Assembly (NCBI RefSeq): GCF_023856365.1
Contig: NC_064550.1
Coordinates: forward strand, 18,353,629 to 18,417,628
Direction: 5' to 3'
DNA: 64,000 nucleotides
Source: Brienomyrus brachyistius
Lineage: Eukaryota; Chordata; Actinopteri; Osteoglossiformes; Mormyridae
The position numbers were made by a program, and so were the translations under genes. Below the pieces are notes generated by a model. That model was not told the DNA's origin, did not search any database, and saw nothing but the letters and a program-made list of their open reading frames with translations. Positions 41,075-59,788 of the stretch are shown in pieces (within the stretch, counting starts at the first letter, position 1; the number at the start of each line of letters is the position of its first letter).

Positions 41075-44008
41075 TACTAAGTATACTGTGGACAAATTAC
41101 ATGCTACTGAAAAAAAGGTAAATTAATAGCCTTGAAAGAATATAGTGTTATAATACAATGGCACGTCTTGAATTAAATCGGATTCTCCCATCCTCCCTCC
41201 CCTGCCTTAAAAAAAGGGTATTACAAAAATAGGATACTTAAAAATATTTATAGTATTAATGGCAAACAATGTCAAATAGATTACGCAGGCAGAGGGGAAA
41301 CGGAATGCAACCGAGACGAAGATGTAGCTACTTACCACCAGGTGGCGATAAGAGAAAAGTATGACCTCAGACTGGCCCTAAGGCGGCTTGCCTCTTAGAA
41401 CCTTGCTGAAATTAGGGGTTTTCTACACAGGCTAAACAACACTGACAGGGGAGATACAAGCGTGATAAAGCCCAGCAATGCACATCAAGCCACCACAACT
41501 ATCACCAGCCATTCTTTTGTATGAATACTTAAAATTTCTGTCCTGTCAAATACCCATAATATCTCACAGATTCATATCTGTATGAGTTAAGTGCAAATCC
41601 CAGTGAAACCGCTGTATTTAAAAAAAAAAAAGGGGGGGGGGGGTGGACCCTAGAGACAGGCCAAACGAGATAAAATCATAAGACCCAGCAGGATCTCATT
41701 TAGCTATTCCATTCCTATGGAGGCCAGCTTAAGCTGACCGAGAAAATAGATGTTTTGAGATCCAGGTCTAAAATGCATTTCTGCATGTATCAGCACTTGT
41801 AGAGAGCCTAGGGGTGGGAGAATGGCCGAAAAAAAATGCATGTGATTTATTATAGACAAGGCAAAATTTAAAACATTTTTTAGCTTAATTGTCAACTGAA
41901 TACCCTGCGCCAATCATGAGAAGAATGACAACCTACAAAAACAGAAACATTTACATGTATTAATCATTACTTCAATGTTCAGGACCCATGAAGACCAGAG
42001 TTTAAGGCCCGGGCAAGGGAGGATAGCAGACCTGATTTGATTCCCTGCCTTTGGCTGCACTTCCAAGAATAAAAAAAAAGAACTCGTCACAGTCACCTGG
42101 TCACCTGTCTCCAAGTAGAGAAAGGCAGGTATGGTGAATGTTAAAAGCTGGCCTCTCCCCAGACTCAACACTGGCTGAGGATGCAAACCCTGGCTTTTCA
42201 GAAGCTGCCAACTACATCAGATTACCTAAACACACAATACCATCATACACAGGAATATGCGGGGAATATCGTGGAACAGGTATAAGGGATATATTCAGCA
42301 AAATTAAATCCAAATCTCGAATGTGCCGTAACTGGTAGCATTACGAAATGCCGAAAAGGAATCATTTATCATTTGAACACAAACCAAGACAATTTTATAG
42401 ATTTCAGTTAATTGCAGTTGCTTAGTGGCAAGGCATCTTGGAAGACCAATCTCATCTGTCTTAGTGTCTCCTATCTATTCGAAAACAAGTTCAAACCTGG
42501 AAAACCAGACAATGCAACTCGCGGTCTAAACAATGACTTCTATTAAATACTTAAGGACATGAGGTAGAATGACAGCCAGCGGACTTTGGGTCTCCCACTC
42601 CTGCTCAGGAACTCGGCATTTGTATGTAGTGTTCAGCAGAGCTCAGTTAAATTCAGAATGAAACTAGCCAGGAGAACTAGTCACAGTGGATTTCCTCCAG
42701 ACTCAGCAGGAAAAGGATACTGTAGACGTCAGGATTAAAAAAATTTTTTTTTTTAAGTCTCCCACTCTACGCAGGGAGAATTCACGACAATGAATAAGAT
42801 CACAAGTGATACTGGTCTCCAACAAGGCCAGAGAGAAGAGGGCAATTTCGGCCAACATTACCAAGAGACCCTCATTAAAAATAATAATAAAAAAAACAGG
42901 AGAAATTCTCACCACTTAACTGACTTCTGTTTCTTGACTTTCCTACATCATTTTAAAAAGCCGGGAAAAAAAACAAACATTCTGAATGGAAGCTAGATAA
43001 GGATTAATTACATGACAGGCAGACTATTCCGCCAACCAATGCACAAGGATGAGATCTTAAGCCTAGTTCTACATATGCTCCCCCGTATGTACAACGATTC
43101 AGAAAGCAGCTTTCTTCCTTTACTAGGACTCCCCCAACCTACGAGTCAGACAAACGGACACAGGTGTGCAGACAGGGTGGGGCAGCAGTGGGTCGATCCT
43201 ACACCTTGCGGAATCTCCCACAAAATACCCAAAGTTCCTTCTGGGGGGAAAAAACAAATAAAAAATGTTCTTCAGGCTATGAAGCTGGCCACGTTCTCAC
43301 AGATGCATTACACAGAGCACATAATTCAGACACATTTCTCCTCCCACATGTAATGGCACGTACATATATTTATATAACATTTTCCATTTCATTACAAAAA
43401 AAAAAAAAATTTTGTTCACACTTGGTTTGACACTTGTAGTGCGCTGTGTAGCTCAAAAGCCATTGGCTATTCACCCTCTTGGGTGGTAGTGGTGTCTAGT
43501 TTGGATGAATCTCATTTGAACAGTGCTGGTCTCAAGGAGGATCTTGTCTGTGTATATTAACGGTGCAACATTGTTCTCTCTCTCCTCCCCGGGGTTGACA
43601 ACATATCTGGTCTACAAGTCAGCAGTGCAGAGACTGTCCACATTTCCAGCATTAGCATCCTCAATCCAGTTGCCAGTGCATATATCTACATACATAGATT
43701 AGTGTATTTGCAGGAGAGGTATGCTCAATAAGATTGCCGATGGGCTTGACAAATCAGCTGGTTCTGATAAACGGGAACGATGGACATTAACTGTTCAGAG
43801 GATAGACAACTGGGAGGCGGCTGACCAGGAAGTTGTTGAAATATGTGCTGAGGGATAGTGTTAACCAAGACAAGTATAGTCGGGCTGTTGCAGAGGGGTG
43901 TGTGCGCAAGCACGTGTGTTTGTGTGCGCTAGCTGTCTTTGGAGGGGGCGAGGGGGACAGGGGAGGCCAGGGAATTCTGGGAGCCTTCATGAGGTCCGGG
44001 GACTGTTC

Positions 44009-48826
<4,818 letters not shown>

Positions 48827-49404
48827 TCAGGCCTAACCTTAGCCTCTCCCTGTCCGCAATCAGAATTCAACTCATACAAAAAAAAACTTTGGCTTCGCAC
48901 ACGTTCAGAAAATGCACGACATCCGCAACCTTTCTCTATCGCGCGATTTTTTTCCCCAAATAAAATTATCAAGTCCCCAAAGAGAAAAGGAATTTGTACT
49001 ATCGGGTCGTGCTCGAAAGAGCTATTTTGCCCTCAGTGTCGAAATGTATGTCAAAGTTCATTTGAATAAAATCTCAGAACTTCTAACTGGAACTTAAAGA
49101 AATGAAATGGCGGAGCAGAGAGAAAAATTGACCTCATACACCGGAAATGGCGTAAGGGAGTTTGTAAATCGTCATTAAAAATTTGGCATGGTGGGACCGC
49201 TCGTCCATATTTGGAAGGTCAAAAAATAATAGCCTTAGTGTACGTCATGAATAAATAAGGCAATTATAAGTAAGTGATATTAGTTACGATTTAAGTAATT
49301 GATATTTCTTATTAGTAGCTACTATACTTGATTGTAATTTAGCTTTGAGGTTGTCGCTAACTATGATTCAAGACCTAACTATGGGTCTGTGCTGCATAAC
49401 TGTT

Positions 49405-49640
49405 ACATCCATCCATCCATTTTCCATACCCGCTTGTCCTCTGCGGGGCCGCGGGGGTCCGGAGTATATCTCGGAATGTACAGGAGCAAGAGAGGGAATT
49501 ACTCAGGTCGGGGCACCAACCCATCATATGGAACAAGCACACAAACCATCCACACTCACATTCGCACCTACGGACAATTTGGCAACTCCAATTCATCTCA
49601 GACTGTTTTCGTACTGTGGGGGGACCAGGAGTATATAAAA
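49405..49640 (-). repeat. Inverted copy of the GGATGGATGG fish repeat
   Basis: On the plus strand it begins CATCCATCCATCCATTTTCC and continues with CTTGTCCTCTGCGGGGCC, later CCACACTCACATTCGCACC and CAATTTGGCAACTCCAATTC. These strings are typical of a widespread fish element. It lies upstream of crk. Confidence 0.75.
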
Positions 49641-52000
49641 CAATGCTTTACACCTTTGGGACGGTGGTTGAAGTCTCCACCTAATTTATTAGTTTATTAC
49701 ATACAACGGAGACTAAAGTGCAGTTTCAGTGACTTGTCACCAGGTGTCAGTCAAACGTAAAAAAAAACTATTTGGGAACGAAAAAGGACACTTAAACGCT
49801 TAATTTGGATCCATACCTGATAAGATATTATAATATTATTATTAATAATAATACTATTGTCTTTGTAATCGTTAATTGACTTCTAACACCTGGATGGAAT
49901 ACACGAGGGCCACATTTGTAAATCTTTTGACAAATGCTAATTGGACGCTTTAATTGTAATGTACTGCATTTATGGGACTTTAGAACTGCTAGTACATCTA
50001 ATGCTGTGAGAGACGTTTAGGATTAAATAAACATCTGAAGGTTAGAGGAAGAGGATTGGCCGCATCAGTTACACTAAAAGCAGTGCCGGTCAACCAATTA
50101 TACGACATATAGGGGGCCACCTAGGGTACAATTTTCTGAGGGGGCGACGACTTTGTCTGCCAATTTAACCTTGTCTCAGACAGGGGGCACCAGCGGTGAA
50201 GCTTGCTTAGGGCACCACAATCACTTTGACTAACTCTCACTGCAAGCTTTTTAAGTAAACATTCACTAAACTGTAGCCCTGCCACTGGACCACTGAGGAC
50301 AGCAATTTATCTAAATTGCATCAGTGGAATAAATGAGTGGGTAGTGGTGAAGCAGGTCTTATGTTCCAGTTGATTGAAACTGTCCCCAGTGAACTCCAGG
50401 CCTTTTTAACTTGCCCACCCTCTCAAGAATAAAGCGAGACCTCTTCGGTTTCCACAGCGACTGTCTCACTTGGTAACCCCCCGCCCCCCTTCCCTGCAAC
50501 CGTGACAACCAGGATCCTCTCCCTTATCATGGCTGAGCTGAAGGACTTAATATTTTTTTAAAGGAAGCTAAAATTGAAGTTCTGCTGGAAGTTATATTGA
50601 GTGGGCTGAAAGTCATTCATATAAGAATAATTTTTGCTGGGAATGTGGCTTTCTGTGAAGAAGAAGCATTAAAATATTCAAATAAATTGTTAAAATATAT
50701 TTAAAAAATAATATCAAGTTTCTCATATAATGAAATGCTTAACTTTATGATATCATAATTGATATCCATAATTATCATAACAAAAAATTATACACTGAAG
50801 TCTATTGAATTACAGATGTGCACACGTGCAGATATCGATGTACGTCTGAAATCTTATCAGACTTGAAAGATGTCTTTACCTCGTATTTTTTCATTTAATT
50901 ATGTGATGACACCCTGAGCACAGGGATTTGAACACGTACTGGAATGGCAGGGTATTGTATTCTGTGGAAATGCCATGTATTATCTCACCCTGGGAGACAT
51001 CAATGACGGGGTGTGTGTTTGCAAGGCTTGAGCATGAACTCACACGAAGTCACTCTCAAATCGTTGTGTCATTTGGGGTCACCTGGAGCGGATGACGTCA
51101 TCAGGACCACTTGGAGTTGGGACCTGTCATCACTCAATGCGATTATCACTGCAGCAGTTAACTCGAGCCCAGTCATGTAGTCCTTCTGAAAGAAAGCATC
51201 TGTTTCCCTCCGAACACACCCAACTGCAGTGAGCTCAGGGCACCAAAGAGTGGAGATACTCAGCACAGAACAGAGCGGAGCTCTCAGTGAAATCACCACA
51301 TACTAGATCTGCTACCTGAGAAGCTCCCCCCTCTCATTCTTACTTCTTCACCCCCACCTCCTCCTGTCATCCATAGGTGTCCTCCACTGACGTGGGTAGC
51401 TCTTTGTCCCCCGCGGGTTCAGCCGGTCCCAGCTGTTCCCTGCAATCCCGGGTACAGCAGAGCCCGATGCCCCGCTGATTTCCCGAGCCGAAGCCAGCGG
51501 CAGAAAACTCAGGGCTGCGCAGACAGAGCGCGTTCCGTGTGCCTCGCAGACGTATCTCGGGGCTTAATTACTATAACATAATTAGTTATTTAATTCTCTA
51601 ACCGGCCCAGTCTCCCTGCATCCGGCTGGTGAAATCTATTCTCCTAATGGAACAGGGACAGTACATCATTGGTAGATTAGCTCTGAAACGGCAGGGATCC
51701 CCTTGACGCAGTGAGAGGAGATTGGCAGACCCACGAACATGCCACTGGGGATTCTGCCCCGCCAGCTGAGCTGTCAGTTGTCCACCAGCCAGAAGATAAC
51801 AAAAAAAAAGGGAAAAAAACAAGGGAAAAGACTAACAGACAGGAAGAGTCAGAGCAGCACCTCTGAGACAAACAGTTTTTATGGTGTTTAGTTTTTTAAA
51901 GATGCGTCACATACCATGATCCATTTGTGAAGCTTTTCCAATTAATTGCAGTGAGGCATTTCAGTGCAGAGGCTGGGAAGAGTGATCTTCATCGGCACGC
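49641..52000. other. Gene-free intergenic stretch upstream of crk
   Basis: No exon is supported. An AT-rich patch at 51563-51598 holds several TTAATTA/TAATTAG-like homeodomain core motifs. Nothing else could be recognised by eye. Confidence 0.4.
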
Positions 52001-52295
52001 GTACACACACACACACACACACACACATATTTGAATTCATATCTTTGTAGGTACTCGCCATTAATTTCTGCGGGCAAAACCCTAATCCCCACATGATGAC
52101 CTTAACCCCCTACCCAGCCCTAACCTTAACCATAAGTAACCAAACTAAATATGAAACTTTTAGCATTTTTAGGTTTTTGATTGCAGTCACAGATTTTTAT
52201 AAAACTGAATTTCCTCTTATAGAATTTTATTACATTATGGTCCCCACATTGTAAGTTGTACATGACCCCCCCACACACACACACACACACAATCC
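52000..52295. mobile_element. Dispersed fish repeat flanked by (CA)n, with CCCTAA-like internal tract
   Basis: CA runs bound the element at about 52005-52026 and 52270-52290. Inside are AACCCTAATCCCCACATGAT, CAGCCCTAACCTTAACC and TATGGTCCCCACATTGTAAG. This combination is common in fish genomes and suggests a non-autonomous DNA transposon. The class is uncertain. Confidence 0.5.
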
Positions 52296-53164
52296 TGTGA
52301 GCCTGAGCTGAAGTGCCCATTCTCCCGAATGTTCTCATGCACGCTGTCAGCTGCTGCCTGACACCACGGCAAAAACACGAAAGCTGTATTTTACACCAGG
52401 GACAACTGTGACAGGTCTAGAGAGACAGAGCCCCGGGCCACTGCTCAAGGAGACTCCAGAAAACATTTCTCATCTGTAGGTCATTAGAGAATAGCAGGAA
52501 CTGACCTACTGTGTAAGATTGTTTATTGTGAAGGGGCCAAATGTCTGAATAGACATAATCAGTTCTGTTCTTTAGAAAAAGGATTCTTACTGCGAGAGAC
52601 AGAAATTCATTAGAGCTGCCCAACCAATTTTGAACCAGCTCAGAAGTCAGAGATGAATGGCCTTTCTATCACGGTGCCTTATTGTTATTCCAGCTTTTCT
52701 TGATCACTTTGACACATTTCATGAAATATACTTAACATTCTCATGACTGTAAGAGCATTTCTCAAAACAGTTTACGCAAAAAGCACATCGGTATGGTTAA
52801 AGCTCTTCTCAAAAGCAAATAATTCCACCAATGAATTATTCACAGAAATGATTTACAGTTTTCCTCAATTCCTTAAATGCATTTCTCAAAACACTAACCT
52901 CATACCCATAACAGAGCCTCAAAACCCCACAGCATTAATGCTGTTGGCCACAGCACGATTTCATTTCTTACTGTGTATGCACTAATTGCAATTAGTAAAA
53001 CATACTTTGCAAATCACTAAGTATGTTCATCAATGAATAGACACAGCTAGCACAACAGATTATATATTTCTCATTCATATCGGCAGAGTGGGTTATTCTA
53101 TAAATTATTGCACGCTAAATATAAAGTACAATTAGTACTATTCATTGCAAAGTTTGATGGGCTA

Positions 53165-54310
53165 CTGATGAGCCCTCCAGTACCCTTGCAGGTGTGAAGA
53201 GCTGATCCAGCATTCCACGACCAGCACAGAATCCACATTGTTCCTCTGGAATCCGAGGTTCAACTAACAGTAGAAGCCTCCTCTCCAGTACCCTAGCTTA
53301 GACAATCCCAGGGAGGCTGAGGAGTGTGATCTCCCTGAAGTTGGAACACATCCTCTGGTCCCTTTCCCTAAAAATTTGCACCACCACCCCAGTCTGCCAA
53401 TTGAAAGGCACTGTCTCCAACCTTCACACAGTGTTGATGAGGCTTGTCAGCCAAGACAGACCAATAACATCAAGAGCATTCAAGAACTCTTGACGGATCT
53501 CATCCATTCCCGGAGCCTTACCAACATAGAGTTCTTTAACTACTTCAGTGACTTCAGCACTAGTAATAGATAAGTTCTTCCCTGAGTCTTCCAGTTCTAC
53601 CTCCTCCAAGGAAGGCGTATGAGTAGGATTCAGGAAGTCTTCAAAGTGTTCCTTCCACCGTCTGAATATATCACAATTTTAGGTTGTAAACAGCATGGGT
53701 AAAATCCCTGCTTCCCCCTCCTGATGGTTTGCCAGAACCTTTTTGAGGCTGCTCCAAAGTCCTTCTCCATGCCCTCACCAAGCTCCTCCCCCACCCACAT
53801 TTTAGTTTCAGTAACTGCCAAAGCCACTTTCCGCTTGGCCTGCCGGTACCTGTCCGCTGCTTCCGGAGTCCCACAAGCTAACCAAGTTCGGAAAGGCCTC
53901 CTTCTTCAGCCTGACAGCTCCCTTTACCACTGGTGTCCGCTATTAGCGGGGATTGCCACCACGACAGGCACCAAGAACTTTACGGCCACAGCTCTCCACA
54001 GCCGCCTGAGCAATGGAGTCCCGGAATGTGGTCATTCAGCCTCAATGTCCCAGGCCTCCCTCAGGATCCAAGAGAAGTTCTGTCGGAGATCCGAGGCAAA
54101 GATCTCCTGGTAAAAGATCTCTGTCAGATGCTCCCGATATACTCTCACTATGCATTTGAGTCGCCAACATACTAGTGCTGAACCTGGGGGCTATACTGTA
54201 AGTAGCCCCATCTGCCTGGCATCTCTCACCAAGGGCAACTACAGAGTGGAATAGAGTCCAGCCCCTCTTCAGAAGTTTGGTTCCAGAGCCTGAGCTGTGC
54301 ATTGAGGTGA
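53165..54310 (-). mobile_element. Degenerate non-LTR retrotransposon (endonuclease-RT linker and start of RT)
   Basis: Several minus-strand frames broken by stops and frameshifts carry LINE protein remains: CIVRVYREHLTEIFYQE, RTWLACGTPEAADRYRQAKR, GAASKRFWQTIRRGKQG, VVKELYVGKAPGMDEI and, further on, a motif like PEEQCGFCAGRG. Order and strand agree along 1.1 kb. It is clearly a dead copy; I cannot name the clade with certainty. Confidence 0.8.
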
Positions 54311-55869
54311 ACCCGACTATATCGGAATCTCTTTACCACCTGCACTAACTTGGGCTCCTTTGTCCCCGGAGAATAATTGTGACCAACTGCAAGCCTTCAT
54401 AAGCTTATATAGTCTTCCTGAGTGTTGCTGCAGAAACCAGTGGAGCAAGCAAGAGGGAGCATAGTGGAGGGGTGAGTGAAGCCCAGACAGGACGAGGAAG
54501 AGGCAAAGGTGACTAAGTATATCAAATGAGATCAGGGCTACCATTGTCAAGGTCTAAATATGGCTGAGGCTGAGCGAAGGGAGAAGCCACGACTAAGTTG
54601 GGATCCACAATACAGACGTTCTAAAATGCAGACAGTTTTACAACCGAAATCCTCCACATTGCATAGCAATTGTATACATAAGAGGTGCTTGTACTGAGGA
54701 AGCCGTGGATTCATGTTTGTGCCATTTCAGGATTGGACCGGTTCCCAGGTCTGGTGCCAAGGACCCATTATTTACACCAAAACAAGAGTTAGCAGTTGTC
54801 AAAGTGGTCAAGGCCAACAACACATTTAATCTAGAGTGCTGTTCCGCAAGACAACGGCACCTTTCAGAACATGACCTCTGAGGGTTTCTCTTTCATACAT
54901 AGAGTGCTGAAAAGACGTGCTGTATCAATCAATGTAATTTGAAACCATGAAACATAATGTATGGATACATTTTGTATAGATTCATATGTAATTTAACCTA
55001 ATTTGCAGAGGGTGACCTCGCATAAATATTTTTGTATGTGGATGAAGCGGAATTCAAGCTGAACAGAGTCACGTGACATTGTGTGCTGCGATGCGAGAGC
55101 AGGGTGCAATGCACCAAATTCCCACCATCGGAACCCACAGCACAGTTCGTCTCCTTGATTTCTCGGAGGAGCTTGATAGATCTCTCATTCCGGCGAATGA
55201 AAGGGGAGAGGTGAGACCTGACGTACCGCAATATGAAGTTATTCAATAAAACGTTAGTTTTCACTATTACAATCTTGTCGGGAAAGACAGAGAGGTGGCT
55301 CTGAAGCCAGGGGTCTGTACCAGCAACTGGAAGGTACTGACTGAATTCTGCAAGGCTTTGAAATGAGGGCTACGATGTATTTACAGTACAGGACATCACT
55401 GTTTAGTAATGTTTTTTTTTTACATTGTAAAACCCTGTTTTGTTTCATGCCATCATTTGGAGGCATATTTGAATGCATAATGAATTCTTTGTTGCATATT
55501 TCTGTGCATCTTTTATATTGACAACACTATAAATGGTGTAACTATTTTTGAATCAAGTACCTAGGAGGGGGAGTCACACATTCATTACTCAAGCTTTATT
55601 TATGGTGACAATAGTGTAATAGTGATAACTTATTTTGTGTTTTTGCCACATTTTGTCAATGATATAGACATTTTTGGTTGTTTTACACTTGTGATTAAGT
55701 GTTGTGTTAACTGCCTGTACTGACGTGGGAACTGCACTTAAGCATTTGGAAAAAAAACTGTAACCATGGGAGCCAAACTGCTTAGTAATATTGTCAAAAT
55801 GTCAGCTCCAGAATTATGAATGACAGTCATGTCCCAGTTTCTCACTGTTGTCGGCTGATCATTGTTCTT
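54311..55869. other. Gene-free intergenic stretch
   Basis: AT-rich, short reading frames only, none resembling a known protein. No repeat that I can name. Confidence 0.4.
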
Positions 55870-56115
55870 GGCGGTGAGTGGCTCAGCAAACTAAACCTCT
55901 GTGATCGGAAGGTTGCTGGTTCGAGGTCTGGACTTGGTAGAACGGTCACTTATCTGTGGGCCCTTGGGGAAGGCCCCTAACCCCAGCTCCAGGGGTGTTG
56001 CACGATGGTTGATCCTGTGTTGTGTACCCCCCCCCGAACAGGCTATGAAGGGCAACGAGATGAATTCTTATGTACCTGTACTTGTGCAATGCCTGATAAA
56101 GGATTATTATTATCG
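55870..56115 (+). repeat. tRNA-derived SINE, near full length
   Basis: Head GTGAGTGGCTCAGCAAAC, then GAAGGTTGCTGGTTCGAGG (B-box-like), body CCCCTAACCCCAGCTCCAGG and a GGATTATTATTAT end. Same family as 216-457 and 7447-7650, and the longest copy here on the plus strand. Confidence 0.75.
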
Positions 56116-57324
56116 ATTCATGTCAAAGACACCAGTTTCATCATTGCTAGGCTCTACATTATAGTATGTGAAGTTCGCTCGTAAGGGAAAGCAAACATAT
56201 GCACAAGTAAGTTTTTCAGATCTCTAGACACAGCACAATAGCAAAGAAAGTCACACAGCACTGAATGACACAAAATAATATGGCAACCAAACAATGTTCT
56301 GTAGGGTCCAGAAAGGCATCAATGCCGTATCACTAGAATGTTTGGAATATATTCTGGAATTTTTCTGAAAACTTGGTGAACTGTCACTTACCCACATATT
56401 TCTGGGTGTGGAATTATTACACTGGGAAACTCCATTTTTCCAAAAAAAGGCTTAAGCGACTCAAAATTGTGCCAAATGGTGACAATTGTACAAAACCGTT
56501 TGCATTCATGCAGTAAAACATTTGGAAATTGGTGTGAAGCAGTGAGAAATGACGTTCTACTGTGCAGAAGTGACATTATGGTGTGGGGGGTCACACTCGA
56601 TGGTTTGCAAATATTCATTGTCATTTGGGAAATGTGCCAAACAATGAAGATAAAGTGTAAATGTTGTTTTCTTATTCTTGGCTGTGAGGAAAAAGCATAG
56701 GCAATTTGGGAAGAATTGAGAGATGACACAGTGGTGGAATTCTTGGCCTTAAAAATGATAAACATGTTTTGATTCCTAAACTCATGAAGCAGAAGTCAAA
56801 CATGGGGTTTTAATTACTTGGTTGGGAGAAAAAAAAGAACAAAAAAATATCCACTAAAAGTTTAACTAAAAAAATACAAAAAGAAACTAAATAAGTACGC
56901 GACAAATGTAATTTGCGTCACACGAAGGCTGACAAATAGACTGAGGTGCCACAGGTGGGGACTCCTTCACAAATAATTTGACAGCTATCTGAGCCGTTCG
57001 CTGGGTACTGGTGAAGCACGCAGACACACAGCGCACCGTGGTGACCGTACACACTTTCCAGGGTCATCACCTGACGCAGCACTGAAGCGATGCAGGATTT
57101 TGGTGGAATGGAGGGGTGCAATTGCACCCCCTACTGGTCACAGGAAAATGCCATTTGAACATGCCACAGATTTTCTCGACTGCTTTGGACAGTGTCTCTA
57201 AAAAGTCTTGAGGTTCTTCCTCAAAATTGTTTGTACACTGCAGCACAATAATTTGGATAACAAGCGAAATTAAGTGATTCATTCAAGCCTTTCATTCATG
57301 TTTCAAAATGTGGTGCCAACTAGT
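56116..57324. other. Gene-free intergenic stretch
   Basis: No supported exon or named repeat. Short frames on both strands have no recognisable domain. Confidence 0.4.
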
Positions 57325-57680
57325 GGCGCCTAGTTGGTGGAATGAACTCCCCCTTGATGTCCGAACAGCGGAAACCTTGGCTGTCTTCAAGCGACAACTC
57401 AAAACTTTCCTTTTTCAGAAATACCTGAAGTAGTACTTCTGTATTCTTACTCAGCTCTTTTCCGTGTGTGTGTGTGTGTGTGTACGTGTACAAAAAAGAA
57501 AAAAGAAAAAAAAAATTTGTTGCACTTTCTCAACAGTGTTCGGATAGATGGTATTCATAGCCTGGTTCCTTATTGAGCTAGTATCGGAAAAATTCATCGC
57601 AGCGTCTTAAAGCACTTATGTACGTCGCTCTGGCTAAGGGCGTCTGCCAAATACTGTAAATGTAAATGTAAATATAAATG
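57325..57680 (+). mobile_element. LINE 3' end (L2-like)
   Basis: One frame reads WNELPLDVRTAETLAVFKRQ then LKTFLFQKYLK and a stop, the usual C-terminus of an L2/CR1-type reverse transcriptase protein. Its 3' end has GTCGCTCTGGCTAAGGGCGT and CTGCCAAATACTGTAAATGT, with TG and A-rich runs inserted between. Confidence 0.75.
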
Positions 57681-58785
57681 TTTAGTTATGTTGTCAACAT
57701 GAAAATATACTATGGGAATATTTCTTGAATAAAAATTGATCAGTTGTTGCTCAATTTGCTTCACTATTATTTCTCTATATCTGGAGACTTACATGTGAAA
57801 ATGTACACAGTGTTTTAGGTAGTTTTGTTGGAAAGAAAAAGCCAATTTTACATCAGGGGTTGGTCCTGTCACTGCTGCTGGTCAGGCCACATATTTTCAT
57901 CTACATCACATCTAATATTCTCCTTTGCTATACACTGAGAAAATAACCCCCTTGTATGTTCCAACCACCCTCCACAAGAATCTGCTGGGGCGTCATCATA
58001 GGCAGTATCCGCTGCAGTGAGTTAAGAAACATGGTAATGTGGCTGGTGACAGGCAATTTCTAAGTTTATCATCGAATAAACCCTCTATTTTGGAACTATT
58101 TCCCTCATATTTCACCACTGAAGGAACCTTTCTGACAGCCGCATTAATATATTTGCATGTGATGATTTACACCACGCACTTGCGTTGAAATGTTTTGCGG
58201 CATTTAAGTAAACAATCGAAAAGCGAATACTTCATTTTGGCAACATGGCTAATAGAGCCGACGTTTGGGCTAATTCAAGGCGAATATACCTAATGCTATA
58301 AGAACCAAGACAAAATCATTTGTGGATGAATGAAAACAATGACAAATGATGTTCTGTTGGGAGACACTGACTTAAGGGTGTGCGGGCTGTATTAGGTTAT
58401 AAGAAGGACCTTTTTCGTTTGTGAATTTGTTCAGAATAACTGAGAAAAGCTTTAAGTAAATAAAATGTAATTATATTGTAAAGCCATATGTATAAAAATT
58501 GGGGTTGATTTAGCTATATCAATGTGCTATTTTTTTTACAAATGTATTTATCTGGCTGAATGACTGGCCCCATCAGCACGCTCTCCCTGAGAGAAAGGCC
58601 TACGTCCTCCACACTGCTCTCATGGATGGCTAATAAGGCCATTTATCAACCTCGTACAACATACACGTTTTATTAAAGGTACATACAGCATTTATCTTTT
58701 ACAAAATATGTCCATAATTGTTACTTTCATAATTGAAAATTCACGCAGTGTATAGGCCTAATGTGTTATATCCCAACCGTCTTTT
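57681..58785. other. Gene-free intergenic stretch
   Basis: AT-rich sequence with no supported gene or recognised repeat. Confidence 0.4.
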
Positions 58786-59075
58786 TCGTACAATACCAGT
58801 CAAAACTCTGGACACACCTACTTTTAATACTTTTCTAACAGTCCTGAAGGAGTTTCCACAAGTTCTGGGGACAGGCTGGCTATCTTGCTTAGTCTTCGAC
58901 CCAATTCATCCCAAACCAGCTCTGTAGGGTTTAGGTGGGGGGGGGGGGGGGGGGGTTATGGGGGTTAGGTCATCTGTCACAGCACTCCATCTCTTCCCTT
59001 GTTCACAAGATAATACTTACTACATAACCTCGAGGTGTGTTTAGGGTTGGTATCTTACGGAAAAATGAAATGGTT
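58786..59075 (+). repeat. Dispersed fish DNA repeat, interrupted by a G tract
   Basis: Starts TACCAGTCAAAACTCTGGAC (then ACACCTAC) and includes CCAATTCATCCCAAACCAGC and CAGCACTCCATCTCTTCC, strings common in fish transposon debris. A 20-base G tract (58937-58956) replaces part of the expected sequence. The family is not determined. Confidence 0.5.
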
Positions 59076-59151
59076 TTCACTATGCGTATCTAGATTTTTG
59101 CCTCATACCATATATCATATGCATAGTAATTTCTGGTTAAATAATTACATA

Positions 59152-59157
59152 TTTATT
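59152..59157 (-). terminator. Candidate poly(A) signal of lrrc75a
   Basis: AATAAA on the minus strand, about 630 bp past the lrrc75a stop codon. Use is inferred. Confidence 0.3.
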
Positions 59158-59788
59158 CATAATCTGACAAACATAAAAGTGAGAACTGATATCAAAAAGG
59201 ATGATACACACCTTTGTACATACTTAGCATTTTATCACTTAATGTGCTGTACCTCTTGGGCCCTGCAGGTGGCAGACTGACAAATCACAGCTTGCAGTCC
59301 TTTCATGGAGAAGAGCCTGACCTCTCTCTCGCTCCATATTGCGGCATCTGAACTTTGACCCACAGTGTATCAACGGTGCTCCACGCTGGACTCCTGTGTA
59401 CTTCCGCCTCTGCAGAAATGTTTTCTGCTCACTTACTGTGAAACATTTTCCACCCACTACAAAGAGATGGTTGGTTTTGAGGACCAGAGGTTTTGGCATG
59501 TAGAGGCAATTTGGCGGACAAAGCAAAAGCCATATGGTCGTATCTACCTTCCCACCCCCAGGGTTACCTCCCAGACCCTCACACCCACTGGTGTCTTAGG
59601 CACATACAGATTCTATCTCAAGGCGTAACACTAGAATAACATAATGTCCCCAGCTGGAATAAGACAGCACAAATACATAAAAAATGATCACCACCTCTTT
59701 GAAACTTAGAAACTAATACTTCAAAAATACATCTTCCACTTTGTAATCAGTTTACATTGAAGAGGACCTTAGGGAATGATGTAAAAGG

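Noticed and set aside
53376..54302. Several short frames as separate genes.
   Set aside because: They are pieces of a single degenerate LINE on the minus strand or their plus-strand shadows.
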